Assembly (NCBI GenBank): GCA_030770535.1
Contig: JASVEC010000004.1
Location: forward strand, 186,001 to 250,000
Direction of reading: 5' to 3'
Length of the DNA: 64,000 bases
DNA from: Batkoa obscura
Taxonomy: Eukaryota; Entomophthoromycota; Entomophthoromycetes; Entomophthorales; Batkoaceae
Positions 44,244 through 53,998 of the stretch are shown here, piece after piece. The notes under the pieces were generated by a model. That model worked only from the letters and a program-made list of their open reading frames with translations. It was not told the DNA's origin and ran no database searches. The translations under genes and the position numbers were made by a program. Positions within the stretch are counted from its first letter, which is position 1. The number at the start of each line of letters is the position of its first letter.

Positions 44244-46360
44244 ATGTCAGATAAAGGGAGCAGCTCCTATAGTGAGTCAACTCTATCGAGGATTTCAAGT
44301 GCTAGATTAAATAGCAGTAAAATTAGTAGCGTTGCTTTAACTAATCCAACGACCAGAAGAAGATGTGCTGCTGCTCAAGTTTGTAATAACTCCTATTGTT
44401 ACAAGTTAAAAATAATGACTAATGACAACAACTTTTTAGACTTCCTGGACTACTATTATGATTTATTAACCTATCTTTATGAACGCAAAGGCAGGCTAAA
44501 TAAATTTGAGGAGTATGTTGAGAAAGAAGAAGTAATTTTTAATTTACCTAATAGCTTTGAGTCTAATTCTATTAGTTAGAACAAGAGGAGAAAGATAAGG
44601 AATGGACTCGATACTGTGGGAGAGAAAGAGCTTATCTTAGAAAACGTAGAGTAAGAATAAGACTCGATCAGTTTCATATTTTATTCCAAATTGGACAAGG
44701 TGGTTATGGCCAAGTAAGTAGTAATCGAAGCTATTACATGACAAGCATTTATGTTTCAATTAGGTTTATTTAGCTACAAAAAAAGATACTCAAGAAGTAT
44801 GTGCGTTAAAACAGATGCAAAAGTCTACTTTATACAAATATGGAGAGGTAAACGATTACAGTTACAAAAATTGATTCAATTAATAATGATTCGTTATTTT
44901 ATAAGATCAATCATATATTAACTGAACGCGATGTATTAACCGCGTCAAACAGTCCATGGTTAGTTAAGTTGCTATATGCCTTCCAAGATAATGAAAACGT
45001 TTTCTTGTCCATGGTAAGTAAATAATAAATTTTAGTAAATGATAAAATTAAAAAATAATCTTTATAAAGGAATTCGTTCCAGGTGGTGATATGCGTACTT
45101 TACTTAATAGTAACGGTATGTTATTGGATCGTCACGCTCGTTTTTATATTGCGGAAATGTTTGCTGCTGTAGACTCTCTCCATCAATTAGGCTATATCCA
45201 TAGAGATCTTAAACCAGAGGTAATCCGCTATTTCTTATCATTAGCATATGTTTTTTTAATAATATTAGTAATTATATACTAACCTATTGTGCCTTTTTAG
45301 AACTTTTTGATTGATGCCACAGGCCATGTTAAGTTAACTGATTTTGGTCTATCTAAAGGAGCATTAAGCCCAATGAGAGTAGCGTCACTAAGGAAAAAGG
45401 TAAAAATAGTGCTAAAAAATCAAGCTTTAATGCTAATTTCATAATCTAGTTGGACTCTATAAAGGGTAAGCAGCCAGTTTATCGTGGTTCAACTGAGAAG
45501 TTGAGTTTTAGGAAAAACTTATCTAGAGAGGACCAAAGCTGGGTAAGAAATAATTGAATATAAACAATAATATATTAACATATCCCACTACTAGCATTTT
45601 TCTTTAGTTGGTTCACCTGAATATATGGCACCAGAGATCCTTGAAACTGCAGATGAAGATTCAAGCAATACTTATGATCACAGAGTAGATTATTGGGCAT
45701 TAGGGTGTATTTTGTACGAATACTTATCAGGTTTTCCACCATTCACATCACCTGATCCTGATGAAGTGTGGATCAATTTAACAAGATGGGAGCAGGTGCT
45801 AGTACGTCCAATTTTCGAAGATCCAAATTTGAATGATAACTTTACTGATTTAGCATGGGATTTAATCAATTGTTTAATTGCACCAGCTAATAGAAGATAT
45901 TCAAGCTTTGATCAAATTAAAGCACATCCTTATTTTAATGAAATAGATTGGGATAATTTACGTGAATCGGTAAGATAACTTTAGGTTTTTTAAACTCTTA
46001 TTCATTTGATTCTGCTTTAATAGGAGCCACCATTTGTGCCACAATTAGAATCAGAAACCGATCCATCTTATTTTGATGATTTTACTGATAATAATACTGT
46101 ACAAGAAGTATACAATGATATCGAAAAGAATCAAAAGAGTGGATTGTTTAAAAGCGAAGATGATGAAGATGAGGGATCTTATCTTCCACCAAGAGCTGCC
46201 TTTATTGGCTTTACTTATCGTCATCGCTCTAAACACTTTTCTCCACCTGGTTCAATGTCTTCTACTTCTTCAGCTTCAGCAAGATCTGAGTTACTCAGTA
46301 AGTGTTTTCATTTTTGTACTTAGTATGATCTAATGTTTTATTTTAGAATCTTTCTTTTAA
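44244..46360 (+). CDS. DBF2: Dbf2/Sid2-type AGC kinase (NDR family)
   Basis: Serine/threonine kinase of the mitotic exit/septation pathway, activated with a Mob1 partner. Ten exons sum to 1611 nt, 536 residues: 44244-44531, 44588-44713, 44764-44847, 44906-45013, 45070-45219, 45301-45399, 45450-45542, 45595-45969, 46024-46297, 46347-46360. Motifs: Mob-binding basic region [26 protein letters not shown] (P-loop), CALKQMQKS (VAIK-type Lys), [21 protein letters not shown] (DFG), a long insert as in this family, then [12 protein letters not shown]. The C-terminal extension has [14 protein letters not shown] and FIGFTYRH, the hydrophobic motif FxxFTY with the regulatory Thr. Exon 8 must start at 45595 (HFSLVGSP); the nearer AG would break the frame. 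N-terminus Ser-rich. Confidence 0.93.
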
Positions 46361-47374
46361 CGTTAATAAATCATTACTAATTTTTTAAAATTCTTATCAT
46401 AAAATATTTTGATCTCTAAAATGACTTAGTAGAAATATAAATTATTAGCTTAAACTTTATATTCTAAATTTTTATAGCCTTAATTATTATAAGTTTAAGA
46501 TGGCAGTAAATATTTAAGGCTAGTATAATGAGTGCAATCAAAAGTTATACAAAACTTTAATATTCATATTTTCTTCAATAGTTGAATCCTAAATTTCAAA
46601 GATTGATTCACTACTTTCATTAATTCAATACTTAAACAATATAAATATAGTGTTCGCGTTAAAAAATGTGTTTAACTAACCTATTAAAAAACTAGATTTT
46701 GCAAAATTTATTAGTATAAAAAACAAACTTTTATTTAATATCAGGGATGATAAATATAAATTCTAGAAAACAAGACTCTAATTGAACTCCCATTTGATTT
46801 TAGTTGAAATCGCATAGTTTGTATAGAATTTAATTTATAATTTAAGATAATTTTCAAGTTCTTAAAAATTATATGACATGTATGTCACAAACACTGGTAA
46901 AAGGACTAAATAAATACTAAATAGTTTGAGTTTGTCAATTCAATTTTTACTATTATAATATATTTGCACTAAAACGCAAAACACGCTTCATTTTAGTGAG
47001 AATTTTAGCAAATTACTCTAAAAATTCTTTAACTAAAATAGAAATCATTACTAAAGCGTACTTTATTATTAATGCTACGCATACAATTTAATTCTATTCA
47101 CTTAGTTTTTAAAGGAACATCGAAATAAACCAATCAAAGAAAGGTTGAATTTTGTTTAAATTTTGAAAAAATCGCGTTTCGCGACTTCAAATTGAAGTTG
47201 ATCAAATTTTGGATCATTCTAGTCCAATTAAAGCAGTTTATTTAACCAATCATAAGATTCATATTTTGTTCTTTGATTTGCTTAAAATAAAGAAAAAAAA
47301 TATAAATAGTGGTTAAAATTAATTTTCATAATCTTTATTTACCAAATTTAAAACAACAATTTATCTATTTAAGA
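46361..47374. other. intergenic with CCAAT boxes of BUB3
   Basis: About 1 kb. CCAATCA occurs at 47130-47136 and 47246-47252 before BUB3, with a GC-richer patch AAATCGCGTTTCGCGACTTC near 47168-47187, which holds the palindrome TCGCG-TTT-CGCGA. No gene recognised. Confidence 0.5.
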
Positions 47375-48919
47375 ATGTCAGCCGGTCACTTCGCATTTCA
47401 CAGTCGAAAACGAGAACTTACACACGATAATAGTTTTGATAATGTGGATTCAAGGAGTCAAAGAACAATCCCAAAAACTAATTATGACAAGATAAAATCG
47501 GAAGAAAGCATTATTGTTGAAAGATTAACTGGCACCAATATCAATGATACTAGTATTATGCTAACAGATGCTCAGTCTTTAAAGATTCAGATCGGTATCA
47601 ATAATGAATTGGGTGACCCTATACACGGATTTCCAAAGGATCAAACAACTTCACTTCACTATAATACTGGTGATGAAACAAAATTAATTGCCACATCGCT
47701 TGATAAGGTAGAAATTTTATCATTATATAAAATTATTGAAATATATTCGATTCAATACGAAAGCTGATAAACTTGGAAAAATACATTTTATCGATTAAAT
47801 TTTGAACTCTCAATAAAGTTTTTACAATATATTAATACTTGCTTTTAGTCATTGTATATCTATAATGCTTTCCATCGCAATCTACTGATAAGACATAGGA
47901 CTAATACACCTCTTCTTTCTGCTTGTACCCTTAAAGGTAATGTGTATACAGGAGGAGCTGACAACAAAATAAGGACGTAAGTCTTAGCTATTATCGCATA
48001 ATATAATTTTTATTAATTGAATTTGTAGCCATGACCTACATTGTAATACTTTTCAAGAGTTTGGGGCTCATAGTAATAAAATATCATGTATTGCTAGTAG
48101 CGATTTTGGAGGACGCTGTAATATTATCTAACTTAATTTTGTAAATATACTAACTTATTTTGGCTATAGTAATCAGTGGTAGTTGGGATAAATGTATAAA
48201 AATATGGGATGCGAATAAAGAAGACCCTTGTATTGCTTCACTTGACACTAAATCTAACATTTATGCTATGGATATCAAAGGTCATTTGATTGCGATTGGT
48301 ACTTCTGGAGAAAGGATTAAAATGTATGACTCAAGGAATTTGAAAATGGGAGCATTGATGAATTTCGTGGCCAACGTAACAACGCCTATAAAGAGCATAA
48401 AAATTTCTGAAGATAAAAAGTGTATATACGTTGGTTCTTCGAACGGAATTATGTCAAAAGAGCACCTTAAAAATCATTCTATGCATGTTAAAGTTAAATA
48501 TGAAGCTCATACATTCGAACATGCAAACTCAACCTATGGATTTCCTGTAAATTGTATAGAGAATATTTCGGGGTAAGACAAATGTATTCTATATATATGT
48601 CATTTCTAATAATTATAGCACTAACTACTTTGCTACTGGAGGTTCTGATGGCGTAGTAAATATATGGGAGCATGGATACTCGGTGCCCGAAGCCAAACTT
48701 CCACAATTCCCTACTTCTATTTCAGCCCTTGCATATTCTAAAAAGAATGAACAACTAGCAATTGCCTCTTCTTACGTATGGGATAACTTGGAAATGAAGT
48801 AAATTAAATGATCTCAATTTCAATTATAGCTAATAACTTTTAGGCACCCAATCGATCAAATATATGTAAGGGATATGAGAGTAGATGCTAAAAGTTATAA
48901 ATTGAAAAACATTTTTTAA
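47375..48919 (+). CDS. BUB3: spindle-checkpoint protein Bub3 (WD40)
   Basis: Mitotic checkpoint WD40 propeller that docks Bub1/BubR1 at kinetochores. Six exons (47375-47707, 47849-47976, 48029-48117, 48170-48572, 48619-48798, 48844-48919) sum to 1209 nt, 402 residues. After a ~70-residue polar extension (MSAGHFAFHSRKREL...) the propeller runs: SLHYNTGDETKLIATSLDKSLYIYN, NVYTGGADNKIRTHDL, GAHSNKISCIASSDFGG, LISGSWDKCIKIWD, IAIGTSGERIKMYDSRNL, PVNCIENISGTNYFATGGSDGVVNIWEH, FPTSISALAYSKKNEQLAIASSY, HPIDQIYVRDM. GSWD...IKIWD, FATGGSDGVVNIW and LAIASSY are Bub3 hallmarks, separating it from Rae1. The N-terminal extension is unusual. Confidence 0.9.
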
Positions 48920-49347
48920 TTTTATTATTGTAAGTTTAATTTAATGATTTATTTAAGCCCCCAAGTAAAATTAGCGTTTTCACAATCTCAGGTCACTTTT
49001 ATGCGCTCTTACTTATTTTATTTTCAGTTTAACAATAAACCTTTGTATTTAACTTTTTAAAAACCAAAATTTTGGTTTCTCTCAATAAACTAAGCTAATT
49101 ATTAGATGTTATAAAAACATTATTAATTTATATTTAATTCCGTGTTAAAGTAAAAGCAGTAAACTTCCTTTGCTTAATGAAGTCTTAGCCATTAGGTTAG
49201 TTTTCTTCCAACTCTCCCTTTATATTTTCAAAGCACTTCATTTATGCCTAATTTTTTTGCTTTTCAGTTTTTATTAGCAACTAAAAGTAAAGTTTAAAAA
49301 ACCTTACATTGTTCTGGCTCTTAAACCATTGTGACAAGTCATTATTT

Positions 49348-49443
49348 GGGGATGTATTTTTTTGTTTAAAATTTTACTAACGATTTTTCCGCTCAAATAG
49401 CGCTTAAAAGATGGAAAAAGTGATGAACCCAAAAAAAACCTCC
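49348..49443 (+). mobile_element. 97-bp MITE, copy 9
   Basis: GGGGATGTATTTTTTT...AAAAAACCTCC, flanked on both sides by ATTT (49344-49347 and 49444-49447), a direct 4-bp duplication. Confidence 0.92.
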
Positions 49444-49794
49444 ATTTGTTACATAAAAGTTAAAAAGATCAAAAGTTAAAAGTTAATAACAAAGGTTAGT
49501 TAAAAAGTGATCAGTTCTTTTTGATAAAAAGAGTTTGATCCATAAAGAGATTTTAAAACTTATGAAATGCTATATATATTTTTAATAGTGGTGAAATTTG
49601 ATGACTACATACGTTTTAAGCATTAATGTAATTTTTTACATAAAAGAATAAATGTGTTATAAAAACAGTATTTTATAATATAAATAGTGTTTTCAATTTA
49701 AAAGTAGTAGTGTAAACATTGTATATTTTGTTTTCTACTACTCTTTATTCACCATAGATTCTTGCTATATCTTTAGAGTAGATAGTAATTTATG

Positions 49795-49910
49795 AAAGAG
49801 AATTAGTTGCGGCAGCCGTTATATTAAGTACACCTGGGAATGGCTCCAGAGCCATCAGTTCTTTGATATCCTCAATCAGGTGTTATTAGCAATAACATGT
49901 CTGATGACAT
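49795..49910 (+). ncRNA. candidate structured RNA (two hairpins)
   Basis: GC-richer than its surroundings. It contains hairpin A at 49840-49855 (ATGGCT-CCAG-AGCCAT, six perfect pairs) and hairpin B at 49875-49905 (ATCAG, TGTTATT-AGC-AATAACA, CTGAT, twelve pairs around a small internal loop). An ACA triplet follows in AGTACATTC near 49912. Two hairpins followed by ACA recall H/ACA snoRNAs, but no clear H box was found between them. The same stretch is also open for about 31 codons (frame ELVAAAVILSTPGNGSR), so a decayed exon is the alternative. Strand is not proven. Confidence 0.3.
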
Positions 49911-50306
49911 AGTACATTCAACATTTAATTAAAGCAATAATTGCTACCTAAATCAAGTCAAAATTTTGATAATAAAGTTACGATCATGATTCTTTATGGA
50001 TTACAATAACAATGAAAAATATGTAAATTAGCTAACTATTATGAATTTTTTTAAAAGTAAATAAACTTAAAAGCTATTGACATTAAAGATAATACAGTAA
50101 TAATGAGTTCTGGTGGTCATTTTGTTTTGATTACATTTTATTAAATCAGATCAGAGTAGTACAATTTTATCATAATAATTTTATTTAGACATCAAAAATA
50201 AAATAAATAATTGTTTTAAACTGAGATTAAAGTACCTAATATCTCAACATGGAATTTCACAATAGTATTGAAAAATTTAAACAAGCATTATAACAATTAA
50301 TAATAT

Positions 50307-50403
50307 GGGAGTGTTTTTTTTAGCTTCATTATTTTTTTCATTTTTAAGCACTATTTGAGTGGAAAAATTGTTAGTAAATTCTTAAACAAAAAAATACATC
50401 CCC
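50307..50403 (-). mobile_element. 97-bp MITE, copy 10
   Basis: GGGAGTGTTTTTTTT...AAATACATCCCC, flanked by ATAT on both sides (50303-50306 and 50404-50407). Confidence 0.9.
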
Positions 50404-50932
50404 ATATAGTCGTTTTAAAATTTGTTTTATTTATTAAGACTCTTTTAAAGTATGATAAACGTTCTCGTTTATGATTTTGATATAATTTAGATTCTACCAT
50501 TTAGTTCTATTATTAAAAATTAATAATCGATTATTAATAATAAGGTGTTAAAGTAAAACAAAAATATGATCTAGACACTTGAATATCATAAGCTAATAAT
50601 AATCATGCTGTCCTAGTAATGTATTGAAGATAGTTTTTCTTTTACATTTCACCATTAACAATAATAGAGTTAGGTCCTTAATTTTAAATATCAGTATTTA
50701 GATAGTATTACAAACAACTAATTTACAATATCTCTGTATTTTCTGTAGCTAAAAATGAGCCTCTTCGTTTATTCTTATCGCTTTGAATTGAAAACAATCT
50801 ATTATTTGATAATAGTAAATTCGAAATTTCAATAAATGATTATCAAAGTGGTGTTAAATAAAGTGAATCAAATTTAAAAAACAAATCCTTGATTCATTAA
50901 TAATAAAGGTTGTGTAGAAAAAATATTGATGA

Positions 50933-51405
50933 TTAGTTTTTAATTAGATCTAAGTCATCTTGATCCATAAAATATTCCAGGCCTTCTGGCACTGTTTGGA
51001 ATTTCCAATCTATAGAAGTAGGGTTATTCTTTTCAAGGGCTTCCAAACTAAGAAAATCAAAGCCTTCCATATCCAAAGGTTCTGAAAATACATTGATTTG
51101 ATAATTAAATAACTTTTCATAACTTCTAAAATCTAAATATTCCTCAATCTTTGGCATCGTATCCATTTCATATGGTACTAAATCCACTTCTGGGAATAAC
51201 AACTTGATTCTTGTATCAGACACAAAGTCGGAATGCATATCGCTAAACAAAGTTAATTTAGGTTTATACTATTAAAAAAGCTTTACTCTTGTACATTAGT
51301 TTCATTTTTATCAAACTCTCCGAACTCAAAGCCATTTATATTCATCTCATTGGACTCCATACCATTTGAATTCACATTGTTTGATTCCATTTTGTTTAGA
51401 CCCAT
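50933..51405 (-). CDS. small acidic protein, unknown
   Basis: Two exons joined by a ~48-nt intron (about 51243-51290, GTAAAG...TTAACTTTGTTTAG). The start at 51405 gives MGLNKMESNNVNSNGMESNE, with an imperfect internal repeat MESNNVNSNG / MESNEMNING, then FEFGEFDKNE. After the junction: DDMHSDFVSDTRIKLLFPEVD, EYLDFRSYEKLFNY, EGFDFLSLEALE and a DQDDLDLIKN tail. About 141 residues, strongly acidic with scattered aromatics, like a transcriptional activation region or an adaptor. Family not recognised; no signal peptide or membrane helix. Confidence 0.6.
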
Positions 51406-52134
51406 TTTCTTATTATTATTGCGTTTATTTTCACTTTATAGTTTAATAAAAATGTAAAAATGTATTTAAAAAATCAAAAAGCTGGCTAAAATTTAGGTTA
51501 TTTTTTCCCAATTTGATTTAGATTTTTTGCAAAATCCATATCACTAATTTTAAAATTAAGCATAAGTATGAAGATGTGCGCTTTTTGCTTAATTTACGAA
51601 GTTATCAAGAAGACATTCCAGTATATCTGGACAGCTGCCCTTGGGATAAAACCGATTGAACGATCAGCCTGATTCACAGCTTGGTATCTAGGTAGGAGCT
51701 ATCCTAAATCGATAAAATAACGAAACCCTATTTATATTTTATATTATTAATATAGTAAAGCCTTTTTCATACTTTATATTAATAATATAGTAAAGGCTTA
51801 CTTATATTATATTGATGACAGCCATATGATAAGTTAAGTTTGTTGAGCTTTATTTTGCTTTTTATTCTTAATAAACTTACACCAAATAACTTTTATATAA
51901 ATATAATAACGATTAAAAGAACTAATTCATTATGATTTTATTTATTAGTCAACATGGTAGTGATTGTAGTAAGTTTAATAATATTTCATTGGCGTTATGT
52001 TATTTATAATGTATTATACTATTTAATGGTGCTCAATATAGCTATAGAGTAAAAAATTATTTAGTTATAGCTAAAATTAGCGGTACTAGAATTGGTTTTG
52101 GTTTCAATTTTCAATTTGGTGTATACATAACAAA
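51406..52134. other. intergenic with GC-richer patch and short tandem repeat
   Basis: A patch at about 51595-51712 is GC-richer than its surroundings and open for about 31 codons in one frame (RFLLNLRSYQEDIPVYLDS), ending in a stop, with no start or splice signal recognised. At 51735-51797 a ~36-bp unit (TTTATATTATTAATATAGTAAAG) occurs twice in tandem. Neither is assigned. Confidence 0.35.
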
Positions 52135-52671
52135 ATGCCGAAATATCTTGATAAATTCTACTTCAATCAAACACCTGGCTTTGAAGGGAAATATGGGATG
52201 ATATCAACAGAATCTGCTACTATAGCATTGTATATTGCTTCCAAAAGAGAAACAATCCACTCCTAGACAAAGATATTACTGAATGTTCCAAAGTTCAACA
52301 ATATAATTCCTTTGCTAAAACTTCTCTTTCTTGCTTTCCTTCTAATCTTATTACTTCATATTAGTTTTGTTTCATACAACGATAAAGCAGAAGCTCAATA
52401 CTGCTACAATCTCGATCGTCTATTAAGCTATCTTGATAAAGAGTTAAAAGGAAAACACCATTTGGTTGGAAATTACCTTACACTGGTAGATATCAGCCTT
52501 TGCTTTTGTTTGAGCCATTTGTGCTCTAGATTTCTTATTTGTCAACATTGTAATAAATACCAAAACTTAAGCAAATGTATTGACTATGTCAATAATTTAC
52601 CAGAAATCAAACAAGCATTTGATGGGATATCATACGTTGAAGCACGTCTTAAATATACTTCAAGGGCTTAA
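52135..52671 (+). pseudogene. eEF1-gamma N-terminal (GST-like) fragment, intronless
   Basis: Pieces of elongation factor 1-gamma are spread over two or more frames: TPGFEGKYG, ESATIALYIASKR, then LDKDITECSKVQQY, and after further shifts FVSYNDKAEAQYCYNLDRLLSYLDKELKGK, HHLVGNYLTLVDISLCFCLSHL, NLPEIKQAF. One base is lost in the RENNP codons near 52250, another shift follows near 52310, and the extreme N-terminus and whole C-terminal EF1G domain are missing. No introns separate the pieces although neighbouring genes are intron-rich, so a retro-copied pseudogene is likely. A MITE lies 67 bp downstream. Confidence 0.82.
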
Positions 52672-52738
52672 GGAAGGATATATGTTAAATAATCATGATT
52701 TTTTTCAATTTGTATTTTTCTAAAACTATAAAAACATT

Positions 52739-52829
52739 GGGGGTGTTTTTCTGGTTTCATCACTTTTTCCATTTTTAAGGTCTATTTGAATGGAAAAATT
52801 GTTAATAAAATTCTTAAAAAGATAATCCC
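52739..52829 (-). mobile_element. 97-bp MITE, copy 11, degraded
   Basis: Starts GGGGGTGTTTTTCTGG and keeps CACTTTTTCCATTTTTAAGG and TTGTTAATAAAATTCTTAAA, but the right end is reduced to GATAATCCC. Flanks CATT and GTAT no longer match. The most diverged near-complete copy in the window. Confidence 0.85.
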
Positions 52830-53203
52830 GTATGGAATGCCTTTCTACTTTGGTAGCTAGCTATTTTTTTAAAGTTGGAATAAAAAATGTATAAGATAAT
52901 AAAATAAGATATATTCCTATACATTTATAGTTGCTTTGCCATTTACCATTTATTGTTATACTATTATTAGTATAAATTATATTGCTTATAGTTATTAATC
53001 ATATCAAAACTAAATTATAAATATAAATTGTATGCTTATTCTATTAAGTAGTCACAATAAAAGAAATTGAAGGATGATTAAGTAAAATTAATTTATTTTT
53101 TTATTACTTCGAATTAATAGTTAAAAGGAAGTCATCTTTTTTATAAAACTAGTTACAATGATATTACAAAGATACTTGAGCATTTGAAAGTCTGCTTTCT
53201 AAA
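52830..53203. other. intergenic, nothing recognised
   Basis: AT-rich 3' flank of the homeodomain gene. Confidence 0.4.
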
Positions 53204-53998
53204 CTATTCTATATGCATCCCACTCTCTGGATAATAATTCGTGTACACTTGTGATTCCCAAGGTCCCAATGGATTAAGGTTGTCTTTAAATTTGTTAATA
53301 TCCAAAGGAAGCGAATTGCCCTGTGTATGGTTCCAAGTTACATTATTTAAGTAAGGCGATAGCATGTCTAACCCTATTAAATTATTATAATGCTGATAAG
53401 GAACACCCCAAGGATCTAGTATTTCAGCATTGTTATGATTATTGATATAAGGAGTATATTGATGAGAAGGGGAATTAGAATTGACAGAAGGCGAAGTTAA
53501 ATAAGAACTTTGATTAAAATTACAAGTGGTAGTGGTGCTATTATTATAATTTTGTATAGTGCGATATCTGTCATCTAAATCAATGTAATTTGATTTCCCT
53601 TCAATACCTTGAGTTGGTAAATAGTCTGACATCTTTGGAGATAAACAAAAGGGCATAATTAAATCATTAAACTGAGGCAATGGATTTTGTTTTGATAAAT
53701 TGTAAGGGAGAGATTGATGGGCAGGTATGTGAGCACTTGATGCTGAACAGTTGACCGTTTTGACCATCAAATGATTCTGGGACCTTGCCTTTGCTCTTCG
53801 ATTTTGAAACCAGATTTGTACTGTCCTTGGATGCATATCTAGTTTGTTAGCAAGTTCTAATCTTTTATCATGACTTGGTCGAGGGTCTCTTTCAAATGTA
53901 GTTTCTAATTCTCGGACTTGAAACACTGTAGCACATTTTCTTGGTTTGTTTGGACTGGGTAATTTAGGCTTTCTTTTTATTTTGGAATCTGATAACAT
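53204..53998 (-). CDS. homeodomain transcription factor
   Basis: Intronless, 264 residues. The homeodomain spans about residues 16-76: RKCATVFQVRELETTFERDPRPSH, KRLELANKLDMHPRTVQIWFQNRRAKAR. Recognition helix RTVQIWFQNRRAK is intact with the invariant Trp, Phe, Asn and Arg; no three-residue TALE insertion. The rest is Asn/Ser/Tyr/Pro-rich, low in charge, typical of a fungal activation region (LDPWGVPYQHYNNLIGLDML, NPLGPWESQVYTNYYPESG). The N-terminal arm is basic (KIKRKPKLPSPNKPRK), probably the nuclear signal. It resembles fungal Pho2/Yox1-type homeodomains generally; orthology not assigned. Confidence 0.93.
   Translation of the reverse strand: MLSDSKIKRKPKLPSPNKPRKCATVFQVRELETTFERDPRPSHDKRLELANKLDMHPRTVQIWFQNRRAKARSQNHLMVKTVNCSASSAHIPAHQSLPYNLSKQNPLPQFNDLIMPFCLSPKMSDYLPTQGIEGKSNYIDLDDRYRTIQNYNNSTTTTCNFNQSSYLTSPSVNSNSPSHQYTPYINNHNNAEILDPWGVPYQHYNNLIGLDMLSPYLNNVTWNHTQGNSLPLDINKFKDNLNPLGPWESQVYTNYYPESGMHIE

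Larger units (their letters stand above)
48920..50932. other. 2-kb gene-free stretch with two MITEs and a structured island
   Basis: Apart from MITEs at 49348-49443 and 50307-50403, the only non-random stretch is a GC-richer island at about 49795-49910 (separate entry). The remainder is AT-rich with no supported gene. Confidence 0.5.

Noticed and set aside
45543-45607. A non-canonical intron or frameshift in the Dbf2-type kinase just before GSPEYMAPE
   Set aside because: Using the earlier acceptor at 45594 gives [16 protein letters not shown] in frame with a normal GT-AG intron.
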